Origin: Sedimentimonas flavescens
Lineage (GTDB): Bacteria; Pseudomonadota; Alphaproteobacteria; Rhodobacterales; Rhodobacteraceae
Direction of reading: 5' to 3'
NCBI RefSeq assembly: GCF_019264375.1
Contig: NZ_JAHVAI010000016.1
Span: 1 to 45,271 of the forward strand
Length of the DNA: 45,271 nucleotides
Shown: one piece after another, positions 8,908 to 17,458 of the stretch
Layout of the letters: each line of letters opens with the position of its first letter
Position numbering within the stretch: the first letter of the stretch is position 1
Made by a program: the position numbers and the translations under genes
The notes under the pieces: model-generated
Seen by the model: the letters and a program-made list of their open reading frames with translations, nothing else
What the model was told of the DNA's origin: nothing
Databases searched by the model: none

Positions 8908-10020
8908 ATGGGATTTCTCGATATCCAGAACGTCACCAAGTCATATGGTTCTGTCGAGGTTCTTCATCGCGTGGACATCGAAGTACAGGAGGGCGAGTTC
9001 CTCGTGCTGGTCGGGCCGTCGGGTTGCGGAAAGTCCACCCTGCTCAACATGATCGCGGGATTGGAAAGCATTACCTCGGGCGACATTTCGATCAAGGGCC
9101 GGGTGGTCAATGGTGTGCATCCCTCAAAGCGCAACATTGCCATGGTGTTCCAAAGCTACGCGCTTTACCCGAACATGACCGTCGGGCAGAACATGACATT
9201 CGGGCTCGAAATGCATGGCACCCCGAAAGCGGAGCGCGACCGGGCCCTGAAAGATGTCGCAAAGCTCTTGCAGATCGAGAACTTGCTGGACAGGAAGCCG
9301 GGGCAATTGTCCGGCGGACAGCGGCAGCGCGTCGCCATGGGCCGCGCCCTCGTCCGTGATCCGGACGTCTTCCTGTTCGATGAACCCTTGTCCAACCTTG
9401 ATGCCAAACTGCGCGTCGATATGCGGACAGAGATCAAGAAGCTGCACGAGAAGCTAAAGACGACGATCGTTTATGTGACGCATGACCAGATCGAGGCGAT
9501 GACGCTCTCCACCCGGATTGCGGTCATGTATCAGGGCTATGTGCAGCAGTTGGGCACGCCGAAAGAAATCTACGACACCCCGGCCAATGTCTATGTGGCG
9601 ACATTCATGGGCAGCCCTGCAATGAACGTGCTGCCGGCAAAAGTCGTCATGCATGAGGGGGTGCCCTATGCCCAGATCAAGGATGCGGGCGGTGTGGAGA
9701 AACTCCTGAAGTTCAGTCAGGCCAATATGTCTGACTGGTCTGGCAAGGAAATCCTGCTCGGCATACGCCCCGAGTCGATCACCGACCCGGACGGAGCGGA
9801 TCGGAACTCCAACAATATCGTGCCGTTTCGCAACCGGATCGGCGTTACGGAGCCGGCGGGCGCAGATACGTTCGTCACCATGGAGCTTGGCGGCATCGAC
9901 ATTGTCGCGCGCATGCGCGCCGATGCGAATGTCGGCGCCGGGCAAGAGTTCGATTTCGCGATCAACATGGACAAGGCCGTCGCCTTCGATCCCAAGACCG
10001 AAGAACGCATCAAGCCATGA
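8908..10020 (+). CDS. Sugar ABC transporter ATP-binding protein (UgpC/MalK/GtsD type)
   Basis: 370 aa. The nucleotide-binding domain has Walker A GPSGCGKST near 39-47, the Q-loop VFQSYALYPNM, signature LSGGQRQRVAMGRALVRDP, Walker B VFLFDEPLSNLDAKLR and switch HDQIEAMTL. A C-terminal regulatory TOBE/OB region (about 240-370) is typical of MalK-type subunits that serve CUT1 importers. It energises uptake by the two preceding permeases. The start has AAGGA upstream, 4 bases after the permease stop. The stop overlaps the first GMC gene (ATGA). Confidence 0.93.
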   Translation: MGFLDIQNVTKSYGSVEVLHRVDIEVQEGEFLVLVGPSGCGKSTLLNMIAGLESITSGDISIKGRVVNGVHPSKRNIAMVFQSYALYPNMTVGQNMTFGLEMHGTPKAERDRALKDVAKLLQIENLLDRKPGQLSGGQRQRVAMGRALVRDPDVFLFDEPLSNLDAKLRVDMRTEIKKLHEKLKTTIVYVTHDQIEAMTLSTRIAVMYQGYVQQLGTPKEIYDTPANVYVATFMGSPAMNVLPAKVVMHEGVPYAQIKDAGGVEKLLKFSQANMSDWSGKEILLGIRPESITDPDGADRNSNNIVPFRNRIGVTEPAGADTFVTMELGGIDIVARMRADANVGAGQEFDFAINMDKAVAFDPKTEERIKP

Positions 10021-11507
10021 ATGGCGCGGACGTAATCATCGTCGGGTCCGGAATGGGGGGCGCCACCATGGCGGCGTCTCTTGCCGGATCGGGGCGGCGC
10101 GTCCTGATCCTTGAGCGCGGGGACTATCTGCGCCCCTCCGCGCATGACCGCGATGACAGATCAATCTTTGTCGACGGCCATTACCGGCCCGACGAAGAGT
10201 GGCTGGACGGCGAGGGGCGGCCATTCAACCCGGGCAACTACTACTATGTCGGTGGAAACTCGAAGTTCTACGGCGCGGTTCTCATCCGCTATCGGCGCGA
10301 AGACTTTTCTCCGCGCAAGCATATGGGGGGCACAACGCCCGGATGGCCGATTTCCTATGACGATCTTGAGCCTTTCTATTGCCGTGCCGAGCACTTGTAC
10401 TCTGTCCGCGGAAATCTTGGGGATGACCCGACAGAGCCGCCCCATTCGTCTCCCTATCCGTTCGGGCCGGTTCAGGATGAGCCCGCGATAGCGGATCTGC
10501 GTGCGCGGCTGACCGCTCTCGGGTTGCACCCGAGTCGACTCCCGCTTGGCGTGGATCTTGAGCAATGGCTTTCGCGCGCAAGAACGCCATGGGATGCATT
10601 CCCCGACACCAATGGCGGCAAGCTGGACGCGGAGACCGCAGGCCTGAAGGCTGCGTTGCAGCATGCCAACGTAACCTTGCGGACGCAGGCCCGCGTTCGC
10701 CGCCTGATCTCGGGGGAGGGCAACCGCATCGCCGGGGTTGAACTGACCTCCGGAGAGACCTTGTCGGCTCCGATCGTGGTTCTGGCGGCGGGTGCCGTGC
10801 AAACTGCGGCGCTGCTGCTGGCCTCGGCAAACGAAGCCAACCCCAATGGGCTTGCCAATCGCTCAGACCAGGTCGGCCGCAACTTCATGAACCACAATTG
10901 CTCGGCGATCCTGGCGCTGCACCCGTTTCGACGCAATGACTCGGTCTATCAAAAGACGCTGGCGCTGAATGACTTCTACCTGACGGGCGGGCCGAACGGT
11001 GAACCCTTGGGCAACGCGCAGATGCTTGGCAAGATTTCCGGCGCGATCCTTCAGGCGTCTTCGCCCTTGCCGCGATCCATCGCAAACTGGGTCGCGCGCC
11101 ACTCGCTCGACATCTACGCGATGTCCGAAGATCTGCCGAACCCGGAAAGCCGCGTCACCCTGGAGCACGGGCGGATCAGACTGGATTGGAGACGATCCAA
11201 CTGGGATGCCCACTTGGCACTGGTCTCTCGGCTCAAGAGCGTGCTGCGCAAGGCCGGCTACCCGATAGTTCTGTCCCGCCCGTTTGATCGCCGCACCCCC
11301 TCGCACCAGTGCGGCACGGCGCGCATGGGGTGCGACGGGGCCTCCAGCGTTGTGGATGCCAATTGCCGCAGCCACGACCATTCGAACCTTTACATCACCG
11401 ATGCGTCGGTCCTGCCGACTTCGGCCGCGGTGAACCCCGCATTGACCATCGCGGCCCTGTCGATCCGGGCCGCGGAGCATATCGAACGAAACGCGAAGGC
11501 TGCTTAG
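10017..11507 (+). CDS. GMC family FAD-dependent oxidoreductase, bacterial sugar-oxidase-like subgroup
   Basis: 496-aa flavoprotein. The N-terminal dinucleotide fold is DVIIVGSGMGGATMAASLAG, with LILERGD closing the ADP-binding unit. A conserved segment NYYYVGGNSKFYGAVLIR lies near 75-92. The C-terminal GMC domain has His430 in SHQCGTARMG and Asn473 in NPALTIAAL, the usual His/Asn pair with a spacing of 43. There is no signal peptide, so it is probably cytoplasmic. It oxidises a hydroxyl of an alcohol or sugar; this type resembles pyranose or glycoside 3-oxidase-like proteins (recalled, not searched). It overlaps the ATPase stop and is followed by a second, only distantly similar GMC enzyme. 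Confidence 0.86.
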   Translation: MNGADVIIVGSGMGGATMAASLAGSGRRVLILERGDYLRPSAHDRDDRSIFVDGHYRPDEEWLDGEGRPFNPGNYYYVGGNSKFYGAVLIRYRREDFSPRKHMGGTTPGWPISYDDLEPFYCRAEHLYSVRGNLGDDPTEPPHSSPYPFGPVQDEPAIADLRARLTALGLHPSRLPLGVDLEQWLSRARTPWDAFPDTNGGKLDAETAGLKAALQHANVTLRTQARVRRLISGEGNRIAGVELTSGETLSAPIVVLAAGAVQTAALLLASANEANPNGLANRSDQVGRNFMNHNCSAILALHPFRRNDSVYQKTLALNDFYLTGGPNGEPLGNAQMLGKISGAILQASSPLPRSIANWVARHSLDIYAMSEDLPNPESRVTLEHGRIRLDWRRSNWDAHLALVSRLKSVLRKAGYPIVLSRPFDRRTPSHQCGTARMGCDGASSVVDANCRSHDHSNLYITDASVLPTSAAVNPALTIAALSIRAAEHIERNAKAA

Positions 11508-11552
11508 ACCGCACCTTGCGACAAGGTCGGCCGATTTGAGGAGGGCAACGAA

Positions 11553-13142
11553 ATGTCCAGAGGTTACGATTTCATCATCATCGGCGGCGGTTCTGCCGGC
11601 TCGGTCCTTGCTGGTCGGTTGTCGGAGGACCCGTCGGCACAAGTCCTTTTGCTGGAAGCTGGCGGCAGCGATCGGCATCCGTTTTATCATCTGCCGGCCG
11701 GCTTCGCGAAGATGACGAAGGGCATCGGTTCGTGGGGCTGGGACACGGTTCCACAGAAACACATGCAAAACAAAGTCTTCCGATACACGCAGGCCAAGGT
11801 CATCGGCGGCGGATCGGCCATCAATGCGCAGATCTACACGCGCGGCAATGCGCAGGACTATGACGACTGGCGGCAGATGGGCTGCGATGGCTGGGGGTAT
11901 GAGGACGTTCTGCCCTACTTCAAGAAGGCGGAAGACAACGAGACCTACGAGAACCGCTTCCACGGCAAGGGAGGACCTCTTGGCGTGAGTGAGCCACGCG
12001 CGCCCTTGCCGGTTTGCGAAGCCTATTTTGAGGCAGCGGCCGCGTTGGGTATTCCGCGAAACATGGATATCAACGGCGAAAAGCAGGACGGCGTCTGCTA
12101 TTACCAGCTGACGCAGCGCAATGTCCGCCGTTCGTCAGCCTCCATGGCGTATGTGACCCCCAATCGGCACCGCAAGAACCTCACGGTCAGGTTGGGTGCG
12201 CAGGTCCGCCGTCTGATCGTCGAGAACGGACGTGCTACTGGCGTTGAGCTGATGGACGGTACCCGGCTCTCCGCAGGTTCAGAGGTTCTGCTTGCCTCGG
12301 GCGCGATCGGGTCGCCGCGCCTCTTGCAGTTGTCCGGCATCGGGCCCGCCGACCATCTGCAGGCACTGGGCATTCAGCCCGCATTCGACCAGCCACAAGT
12401 TGGAGAAAACCTCCAGGATCACCTGGACCTGTATTGCATCAGCGAACTGTCCGGACCCTACAGCTATGATCGCTACGCGAAGCCGCATTGGGCGGCGATC
12501 GCGGGCCTGCAGTACATCTTTGGCCGCAAGGGGCCGGTTGCCTCCTCGCTCTTTGAAACCGGCGGCTTCTGGTACGCTGATCCCGAGGCCCGCTCGCCCG
12601 ACATTCAGTTCCACCTCGGGCTGGGCACGGGTATCGAGCACGGTGTCGCAGCGATGCCTCAAGGTGGCATCACGCTCAACTCGTGCTATCTGCGCCCTCG
12701 CTCGCGCGGGACGGTTCGTCTGCAGAGTGCAGATCCGGCGAAAGCGCCCTTGATCGACCCGAACTATCTTCAGGATCCACGGGATCGGGAGATGTCTATC
12801 CGCGGTCTGAAACTGACGCAGGAAATCTCGGCACAGCCAGCGCTATCCAAATACATTCTGGCGGAGCGTTTGCCGGGGCCGGATGTGAAGACCGACGAAG
12901 ACTATTTCGACTTCATTTGCCAGCACTCCAAGACGTCGCACCATTGTGTCGGCACCTGCCGTATGGGTTCCGATGATGCGGCCGTCGTGGATACGTCACT
13001 CCGGTTCAACGGAATTGACGGCCTTCGGATCGTCGACAACTCGATCATGCCGACGGTGATTTCTTCAAACACAAACGCCGCAGCGATCATGATTGGTGAG
13101 AAGGCCGCCGATATGATCAAGGCAGAACACGGAATGGGCTGA
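11553..13142 (+). CDS. GMC family choline dehydrogenase-like flavoprotein
   Basis: 529-aa FAD enzyme of the BetA/AlkJ type. The N-terminus FIIIGGGSAGSVLAGRLSED binds FAD, and KVIGGGSAINAQIYTRG is the GMC signature 1 region near 90-106. The catalytic pair is His464 in SHHCVGTCRMG and Asn508 in SSNTNAAAIMIGEKA, spacing 44 as in choline oxidase. It oxidises a primary alcohol to an aldehyde, probably passing electrons to the respiratory chain. ATG 11553 has GAGGAGGG upstream. The expected aldehyde partner enzyme is encoded in the same operon. True choline activity is doubtful, since no betI or betB-like pairing is evident. Confidence 0.88.
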   Translation: MSRGYDFIIIGGGSAGSVLAGRLSEDPSAQVLLLEAGGSDRHPFYHLPAGFAKMTKGIGSWGWDTVPQKHMQNKVFRYTQAKVIGGGSAINAQIYTRGNAQDYDDWRQMGCDGWGYEDVLPYFKKAEDNETYENRFHGKGGPLGVSEPRAPLPVCEAYFEAAAALGIPRNMDINGEKQDGVCYYQLTQRNVRRSSASMAYVTPNRHRKNLTVRLGAQVRRLIVENGRATGVELMDGTRLSAGSEVLLASGAIGSPRLLQLSGIGPADHLQALGIQPAFDQPQVGENLQDHLDLYCISELSGPYSYDRYAKPHWAAIAGLQYIFGRKGPVASSLFETGGFWYADPEARSPDIQFHLGLGTGIEHGVAAMPQGGITLNSCYLRPRSRGTVRLQSADPAKAPLIDPNYLQDPRDREMSIRGLKLTQEISAQPALSKYILAERLPGPDVKTDEDYFDFICQHSKTSHHCVGTCRMGSDDAAVVDTSLRFNGIDGLRIVDNSIMPTVISSNTNAAAIMIGEKAADMIKAEHGMG

Positions 13143-13145
13143 GCC

Positions 13146-13472
13146 ATGGTACGTCACATCGTTCTGATACGTTTCAAACCAGAGCTGAGCGAGGCGCGCA
13201 TCGCCGAGCTGTTTGCGGAACTGCATGACATCGAGGGCAAGATCCCGGGCCTTCTGAGCGTGACCTCGGGCCGCAGCGAGAGCCCCGAGAAGATGGAGCG
13301 CGGCTACATGCACGGCTTCGTCGTGGATTTCGCGGATTGGGAGGCCCTTCAGGCTTACCAGGACAACGCCGATCATCAGGCGCTGGGCGCAAAGCTGGTA
13401 GAGGGTGCGGTGGGCGGCAAAGAGGGCATTCTGTGCTTTGATCTTCCTACAGTCGCGGCGCAGGCGCTTTGA
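13146..13472 (+). CDS. Dabb (stress-responsive alpha/beta barrel) domain protein
   Basis: 108 aa forming a single Dabb ferredoxin-like domain, recognised by the opening RHIVLIRFKPELSE and the later HGFVVDFADWEALQAYQ followed by H-Q-A-L. Such proteins dimerise; some are cyclases or sugar-modifying accessory enzymes, most are uncharacterised. It starts 3 bases after the GMC stop, so it is clearly part of the operon. Its role could be handling a reactive keto or aldehyde intermediate of the flavoenzymes. That is inference from position only. Confidence 0.8.
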   Translation: MVRHIVLIRFKPELSEARIAELFAELHDIEGKIPGLLSVTSGRSESPEKMERGYMHGFVVDFADWEALQAYQDNADHQALGAKLVEGAVGGKEGILCFDLPTVAAQAL

Positions 13473-13535
13473 TAAGCATTCAAATGCCTTAAAGAGTGCT
13501 ACAAGACCCAATCGAACCTCGAAGGCAGAGACAAG

Positions 13536-14561
13536 GTGACCATGAATCGTAGGCCGACAATCATTGATGTTGCCCGCAAAGCCGGCGTCTCCAAGTCGAC
13601 CGTGAGCCTTGTCTTGCAAAACAGCCCGTCGGTCCGGGAGGACACACGCCAGGCGGTCCGGCAGGCGATGGCCGATATCGGTTATGTCTACAACCGCTCT
13701 GCCGCGAACATGCGCATGTCAAATGCCGGGCTTATCGGTTTGGTCATTAACGATCTGCGCAACCCGTTCTTCACCGAGTTTGCGACCTCGCTTCAGATGG
13801 CTCTGGCCGAGAAGGGCTATTCGACCGTCATCGCCAACGCGGACGAGAATGCAGACCTGCAAGAGCAGGTGGTCAGTTCGATGATCGAGCACGGCGTTTC
13901 GGCGTTGATCATCTGTCCGACATATGGGGACACGAAGGCAACGTTCGATGCGATCGCGCGCGCTGGCATACCGACCATGCAGATGCTGCGCCAGGTTGAT
14001 GACAGGCTTGAGCTGTTCCCCTTCATTGCGCCGGACTACGTGTCAGGCAGCAGGGAGGCGACACGTCACCTGATCGAGATGAAGGCCCATCGGATAGCCT
14101 TCGTCGGCGGGCTTGAGGGCCGCGCGGTCACGGAAGAGCGCAAGGCGGGTTATCTCGAGGTGCTACGAGAGGCCGGGATGAAGCCGGTCGTCATGACGGG
14201 AAAATCAAGCCGTGAGTTCGGTCGAAACGCGGCGAAGAAGCTGACGGAGGAGCATCCCGACATCGATGCGGCGGTCTGCTTCAATGACCTCGTTGCTCTC
14301 GGAATGCTGTCGGGCTTCTACGAGATCGGGCGAAAGGTTGGCGAGGATTTCCTGATCGTCGGATTCGACGACATTCAGGATGTCGCGCAGACCTATCCGG
14401 CTTTGTCTTCAGTGCGTTGCGACATCGCTGCGATTGGGGCGCGGGCCGCGAATACCGTCGTGAACTGGCTCGAACATCAAGAAACCCCGCAGCCCGCGAT
14501 GCGCACGCCGGTTTCACTATCCGTCCGACAATCCAGTCAAATGAAGAAGCGACGCACCTAG
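13536..14561 (+). CDS. LacI-family transcriptional regulator of the catabolic operon
   Basis: About 341 aa. An N-terminal HTH (TIIDVARKAGVSKSTVSLVL) and hinge helix lead into a periplasmic-binding-protein-like effector domain from GLIGLVINDLRNPFFTE to the C-terminus (VGFDDIQDVAQTYPALSSVR). GTG 13536 has GAAGG about 10 bases upstream; ATG 13542, two codons on, is an alternative with AAGGTG. It is the last gene of the operon on the same strand, 63 bases after the Dabb gene. It is the natural candidate to bind the twin TGGAACGTTCCA sites upstream of the first gene, so expression would be feedback-controlled. The inducer is probably the imported substrate or an early intermediate. Confidence 0.9.
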   Translation: MTMNRRPTIIDVARKAGVSKSTVSLVLQNSPSVREDTRQAVRQAMADIGYVYNRSAANMRMSNAGLIGLVINDLRNPFFTEFATSLQMALAEKGYSTVIANADENADLQEQVVSSMIEHGVSALIICPTYGDTKATFDAIARAGIPTMQMLRQVDDRLELFPFIAPDYVSGSREATRHLIEMKAHRIAFVGGLEGRAVTEERKAGYLEVLREAGMKPVVMTGKSSREFGRNAAKKLTEEHPDIDAAVCFNDLVALGMLSGFYEIGRKVGEDFLIVGFDDIQDVAQTYPALSSVRCDIAAIGARAANTVVNWLEHQETPQPAMRTPVSLSVRQSSQMKKRRT

Positions 14562-14764
14562 GGGCGGGCCCGGTTTCTTCTGCGCTAGAGAATGACAGTT
14601 GCGGCTTGATCAATGGCCTCGACAGGTCGTCGGGAGTATTTGGCGCGCGACGCAATCTGTGACGGCGATGCAACATGTGCGCGGGTAGGCCAGCGCCGGC
14701 CGGGAAGTTTTCCTCGAACCTCACGAACCTGTTGCCCTAGGTGAAAGCCTCATGGGAGCCAGGC

Positions 14765-16531
14765 ATGATGAACAGGTGTTTTCGCTATCTGACGGCTGCC
14801 GCCCTTTCGCTTGGCGCGATGGTGCCAGGTTCTGCTTACGCGTTCGGGGGGGGCGGAATCGACGTGCGGGTGAAGCCGGTTGGAGTGTCGGCGACGAACT
14901 GTCCGTTCAACCCGTACAATGAACCCGCTGGCGTCATCGCAGGAAGTGCGGATCTGTTGTTCGCGGGTCTCTCTGATCCGCCATGGTACGTTACCGCGGG
15001 CGGAAGCAGCTGGGTAAACGGGCATCCTTACCACCAGCGGCCACCGCTCGATGACCGCGAGCGACCCTCAGGATGCATGCGGTTTCGTGCCTGGTTCGGT
15101 CGTGATCGTCTCGCAAAACGGGGCCGATGGCGCATCCTATGCAAACGATAGCTATATCGGCCTGACTTTCAGAGCACAGTCCGCCGGAGATCCGCAGACA
15201 TATGAGTACGAAATCGCCATTTCGGGTGCGACGAATACGTCGATAGTCAACACGTGAACGGCCGTCGCGGTGCCAGACACCGAGGCCCCGGTTGTCACAG
15301 TGCCAGAGAATATCGTCGTTCCGACGGATCCGGGGGTGTCGACCGCAGTCGTAAGCTATGCTGCTCCGGGTGCGACCGACAATGTCGCTGTAACTTCGGG
15401 TCCCACCCTGACGGAAGGTCTTGCATCTGGCACCACCTTCCCGCTTGGCACGACGAACGTCACCTACGCGGCATCGGATGCGGCGGGCAACACAGGCAGC
15501 GCGAGTTTCACGGTAACGGTCGTTGATACCGAAGCGCCGATGATTACGCTGAGCACTCCGGCGGGCGAAACGCAGGGGCCCTTCATCGTGACGGCAACGT
15601 TCAACGAGGACGTCGTCGGGTTCGAGATTGACGATGTCGTCGTGGGTAACGGTGTCGCGTCTGGTTTTGTCGCGGACAGCGCGAGCGTTTACCGCTTCAC
15701 GGTGACGCCGACCGCAGAGGGTATTGCGACGATTGATGTCGCCGCGGCCGCAGCACAGGATGCCGCGACGAATGACAGTCTGGCCGCCGATCAGCTCAGT
15801 GTAACCTATGACATCTCTGCCCCGACGGTCTCCCTGAGCGGTCCGACGGGTCCGGTGTCTGGGCCCTTTACAGTGACGGCAACACTCAACGAGGTGGTGA
15901 CCGGTTTCGAACTGGGCGATATTGTGGTCGCAGGCGGCGTGGCTTCGGCGCGAGTGTGGGCGCCTGTGCGGTGACCGAACTGGCGACGAACATTTATCTC
16001 GGCGGGTATCTGTCGTTGGGGATGGGGCGGCATGATCTCGACATGGGCGATGGTATTCTCGACATCGTCGGTGATTACAGTTCCCGCAATCTTGAAACCG
16101 GGCTGACGCTTTCCGGAACGGTGGACGGCAGCGGCTATCAAGTGCGCCCCGCGCTCTCGGCCTCTTATGGCTATGTCGATCTCGGTGATATCGGCATGAC
16201 GGGCACGGCCTATGGGGTGGTCGATGACACGCTGGTTCTCGATGCCGGGCATGTGCCGGTCGCGCGGATCAGCTTTGCACCCGAAGTGCTCTTTCCGCTG
16301 GATGGGCTGAGCGCGGATACTTCGCAATCCACCCTCGGCGTCGTGCCGCGCGTCAGCTGCGAGTGGATCGATGGGGGCGCGGGCGAGGACGACAGCGGTG
16401 GCGGGCTTGGATTCACCCTCCGGCATGTCGACCTGGCAAGTGGCGCGCGTTTCAACGTGGGGTACGACTATGAGAAAGTCGGCGCTCGGGAGACCTCGTC
16501 GGTGAGCATGAATCTCGAAATCCAGTTCTGA
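14765..16531 (+). pseudogene. Broken secreted adhesin with HYR and Bap-like Ig repeats and a C-terminal outer-membrane barrel
   Basis: Pieces of one gene in changing frames. Piece 1 (from 14765) has signal peptide MMNRCFRYLTAAALSLGA ending AYA. Near 15020 the sense shifts frame into DPQDACGFVPGSVVIVSQ and on to a TGA at 15255-15257. In the same frame it continues with an HYR domain (TEAPVVTVPENIVVPTDP ... GTTFPLGTTNVTYAASD) and two Bap-like Ig repeats sharing the pattern GPF-VTATxNE-V-GFE-xD-VV, the second cut short. Near 15950 the frame shifts again to a beta-barrel-like domain (NIYLGGYLSLGMGRHDL ... SVSMNLEIQF) ending in Phe. Two frameshifts and one stop make it non-functional. The last break lies inside a repeat, which suggests deletion between repeats. 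Confidence 0.75.
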
Positions 16532-16555
16532 TCAGGATCTCGGCACAGCTTGTAT

Positions 16556-16592
16556 GAAGGCGCGATCCAAGCGGACCGCGCCTTCACCTTTT
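16556..16592 (+). terminator. Rho-independent terminator after the broken adhesin
   Basis: Nine-bp stem GAAGGCGCG (16556-16564) with CGCGCCTTC (16577-16585). The 12-base loop contains a further TCC/GGA pairing. ACCTTTT follows. It lies 25 bases after the pseudogene stop. Confidence 0.6.
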
Positions 16593-16843
16593 CAGGCGGA
16601 TGCCTATTTCCCCGACAGGTCCAGCCTGATTTTTTCAGGTGTTCAGGCCGTTGCGCAGCCACGGCCAAAGGCGATGGGGCGGGGGCGTCATGGCGTCGAA
16701 CGCGCGGCGGATGGCCCATAACTGACGAAATCGGCGTAAGCGCGCCGTTACGACGCAACTGCCGCAGCCGTGAGGCCGGGTTACGTTGGCAAAGCCCGCA
16801 CAAAGGGATTATATCTGCGCCGACAAGAACAAGAGGATCCGGC
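16593..16843. other. Non-coding stretch before RNase D
   Basis: The RNase D frame is open back to 16550, but that part is Arg/Ala/Gly-rich without family similarity and overlaps the terminator. I see no separate gene, no convincing promoter and no structured RNA here. Confidence 0.5.
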
Positions 16844-17458
16844 GTGGCCATTTACCTGCATCAGAACGACCTGCCCGAGGGGCTGACCCTTGGGCCCGTG
16901 GTTGCCATTGACACCGAAACCATGGGGCTTGACCCGCGCCGCGACCGGTTGTGCCTTGTGCAGCTTTCCTCGGGCGATGGCGACGCGCATCTGGTGCAGA
17001 TCGCCAAGGGCCAGACCGAGGCGCCGCGCCTCTGTGCGATGCTCGCCGATCCGGGGGTGGAGAAGCTGTTCCACTTCGCGCGATTCGACATTGCCGCGCT
17101 TTACAACGCCTTTGGCGTCATCACCGCACCGGTCTTCTGCACCAAGATCGCGTCCAAGATGGTGCGCACCTTCACCGATCGTCACGGGCTGAAATACCTG
17201 CTTCAGGAACTGGCGGGCGTGGATATTTCCAAGCAGCAGCAGACCTCGGACTGGGGCGCGGCGGAACTGACGCAGGCGCAGCTCGAATACGCGGCCTCGG
17301 ACGTGCTCTACCTGCACCGCCTGCGCGAGGTGCTGATTGAGCGTCTGGCGCGCGAGGGCCGCACGGGGCTGGCGAAATCGTGCTTCGACTTCCTGCCCGC
17401 GCGCGCACAGCTTGACCTGATGGGGTGGGAGGAGCCCAATGACATCTTCCACCACTGA
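16844..17458 (+). CDS. rnd: Ribonuclease D (short DEDDy 3'-5' exonuclease)
   Basis: 204-aa exonuclease of the short RNase D form, containing only the DEDDy catalytic domain and no HRDC domain. Exo I is VAIDTETMGLDP (Asp and Glu metal ligands), Exo II is LFHFARFDIAAL, and Exo III is LEYAASDVLYLHRLRE with Tyr and Asp. It trims the 3' ends of structured RNAs such as tRNA precursors. GTG 16844 is chosen because AGAGGA lies just upstream and the protein then begins MAIYLHQNDLPEG, as expected. It overlaps the next gene by 20 bases. Confidence 0.9.
   Translation: MAIYLHQNDLPEGLTLGPVVAIDTETMGLDPRRDRLCLVQLSSGDGDAHLVQIAKGQTEAPRLCAMLADPGVEKLFHFARFDIAALYNAFGVITAPVFCTKIASKMVRTFTDRHGLKYLLQELAGVDISKQQQTSDWGAAELTQAQLEYAASDVLYLHRLREVLIERLAREGRTGLAKSCFDFLPARAQLDLMGWEEPNDIFHH

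Noticed and set aside
10017-13142. Assignment of the second GMC enzyme as a choline dehydrogenase in a glycine-betaine operon
   Set aside because: No betI, no clear betaine-aldehyde dehydrogenase pairing and a sugar-type importer in place of a choline transporter, so the name would be misleading.
1-16600. Genomic island with integrase, insertion sequence or direct-repeat ends
   Set aside because: The flanking pseudogenes suggest insertion, but I found no transposase or integrase remnants, terminal repeats or tRNA attachment site at either end.
16550-16843. Upstream extension of the RNase D frame
   Set aside because: It overlaps the terminator after the adhesin and lacks family similarity, and a ribosome-binding site precedes GTG 16844.
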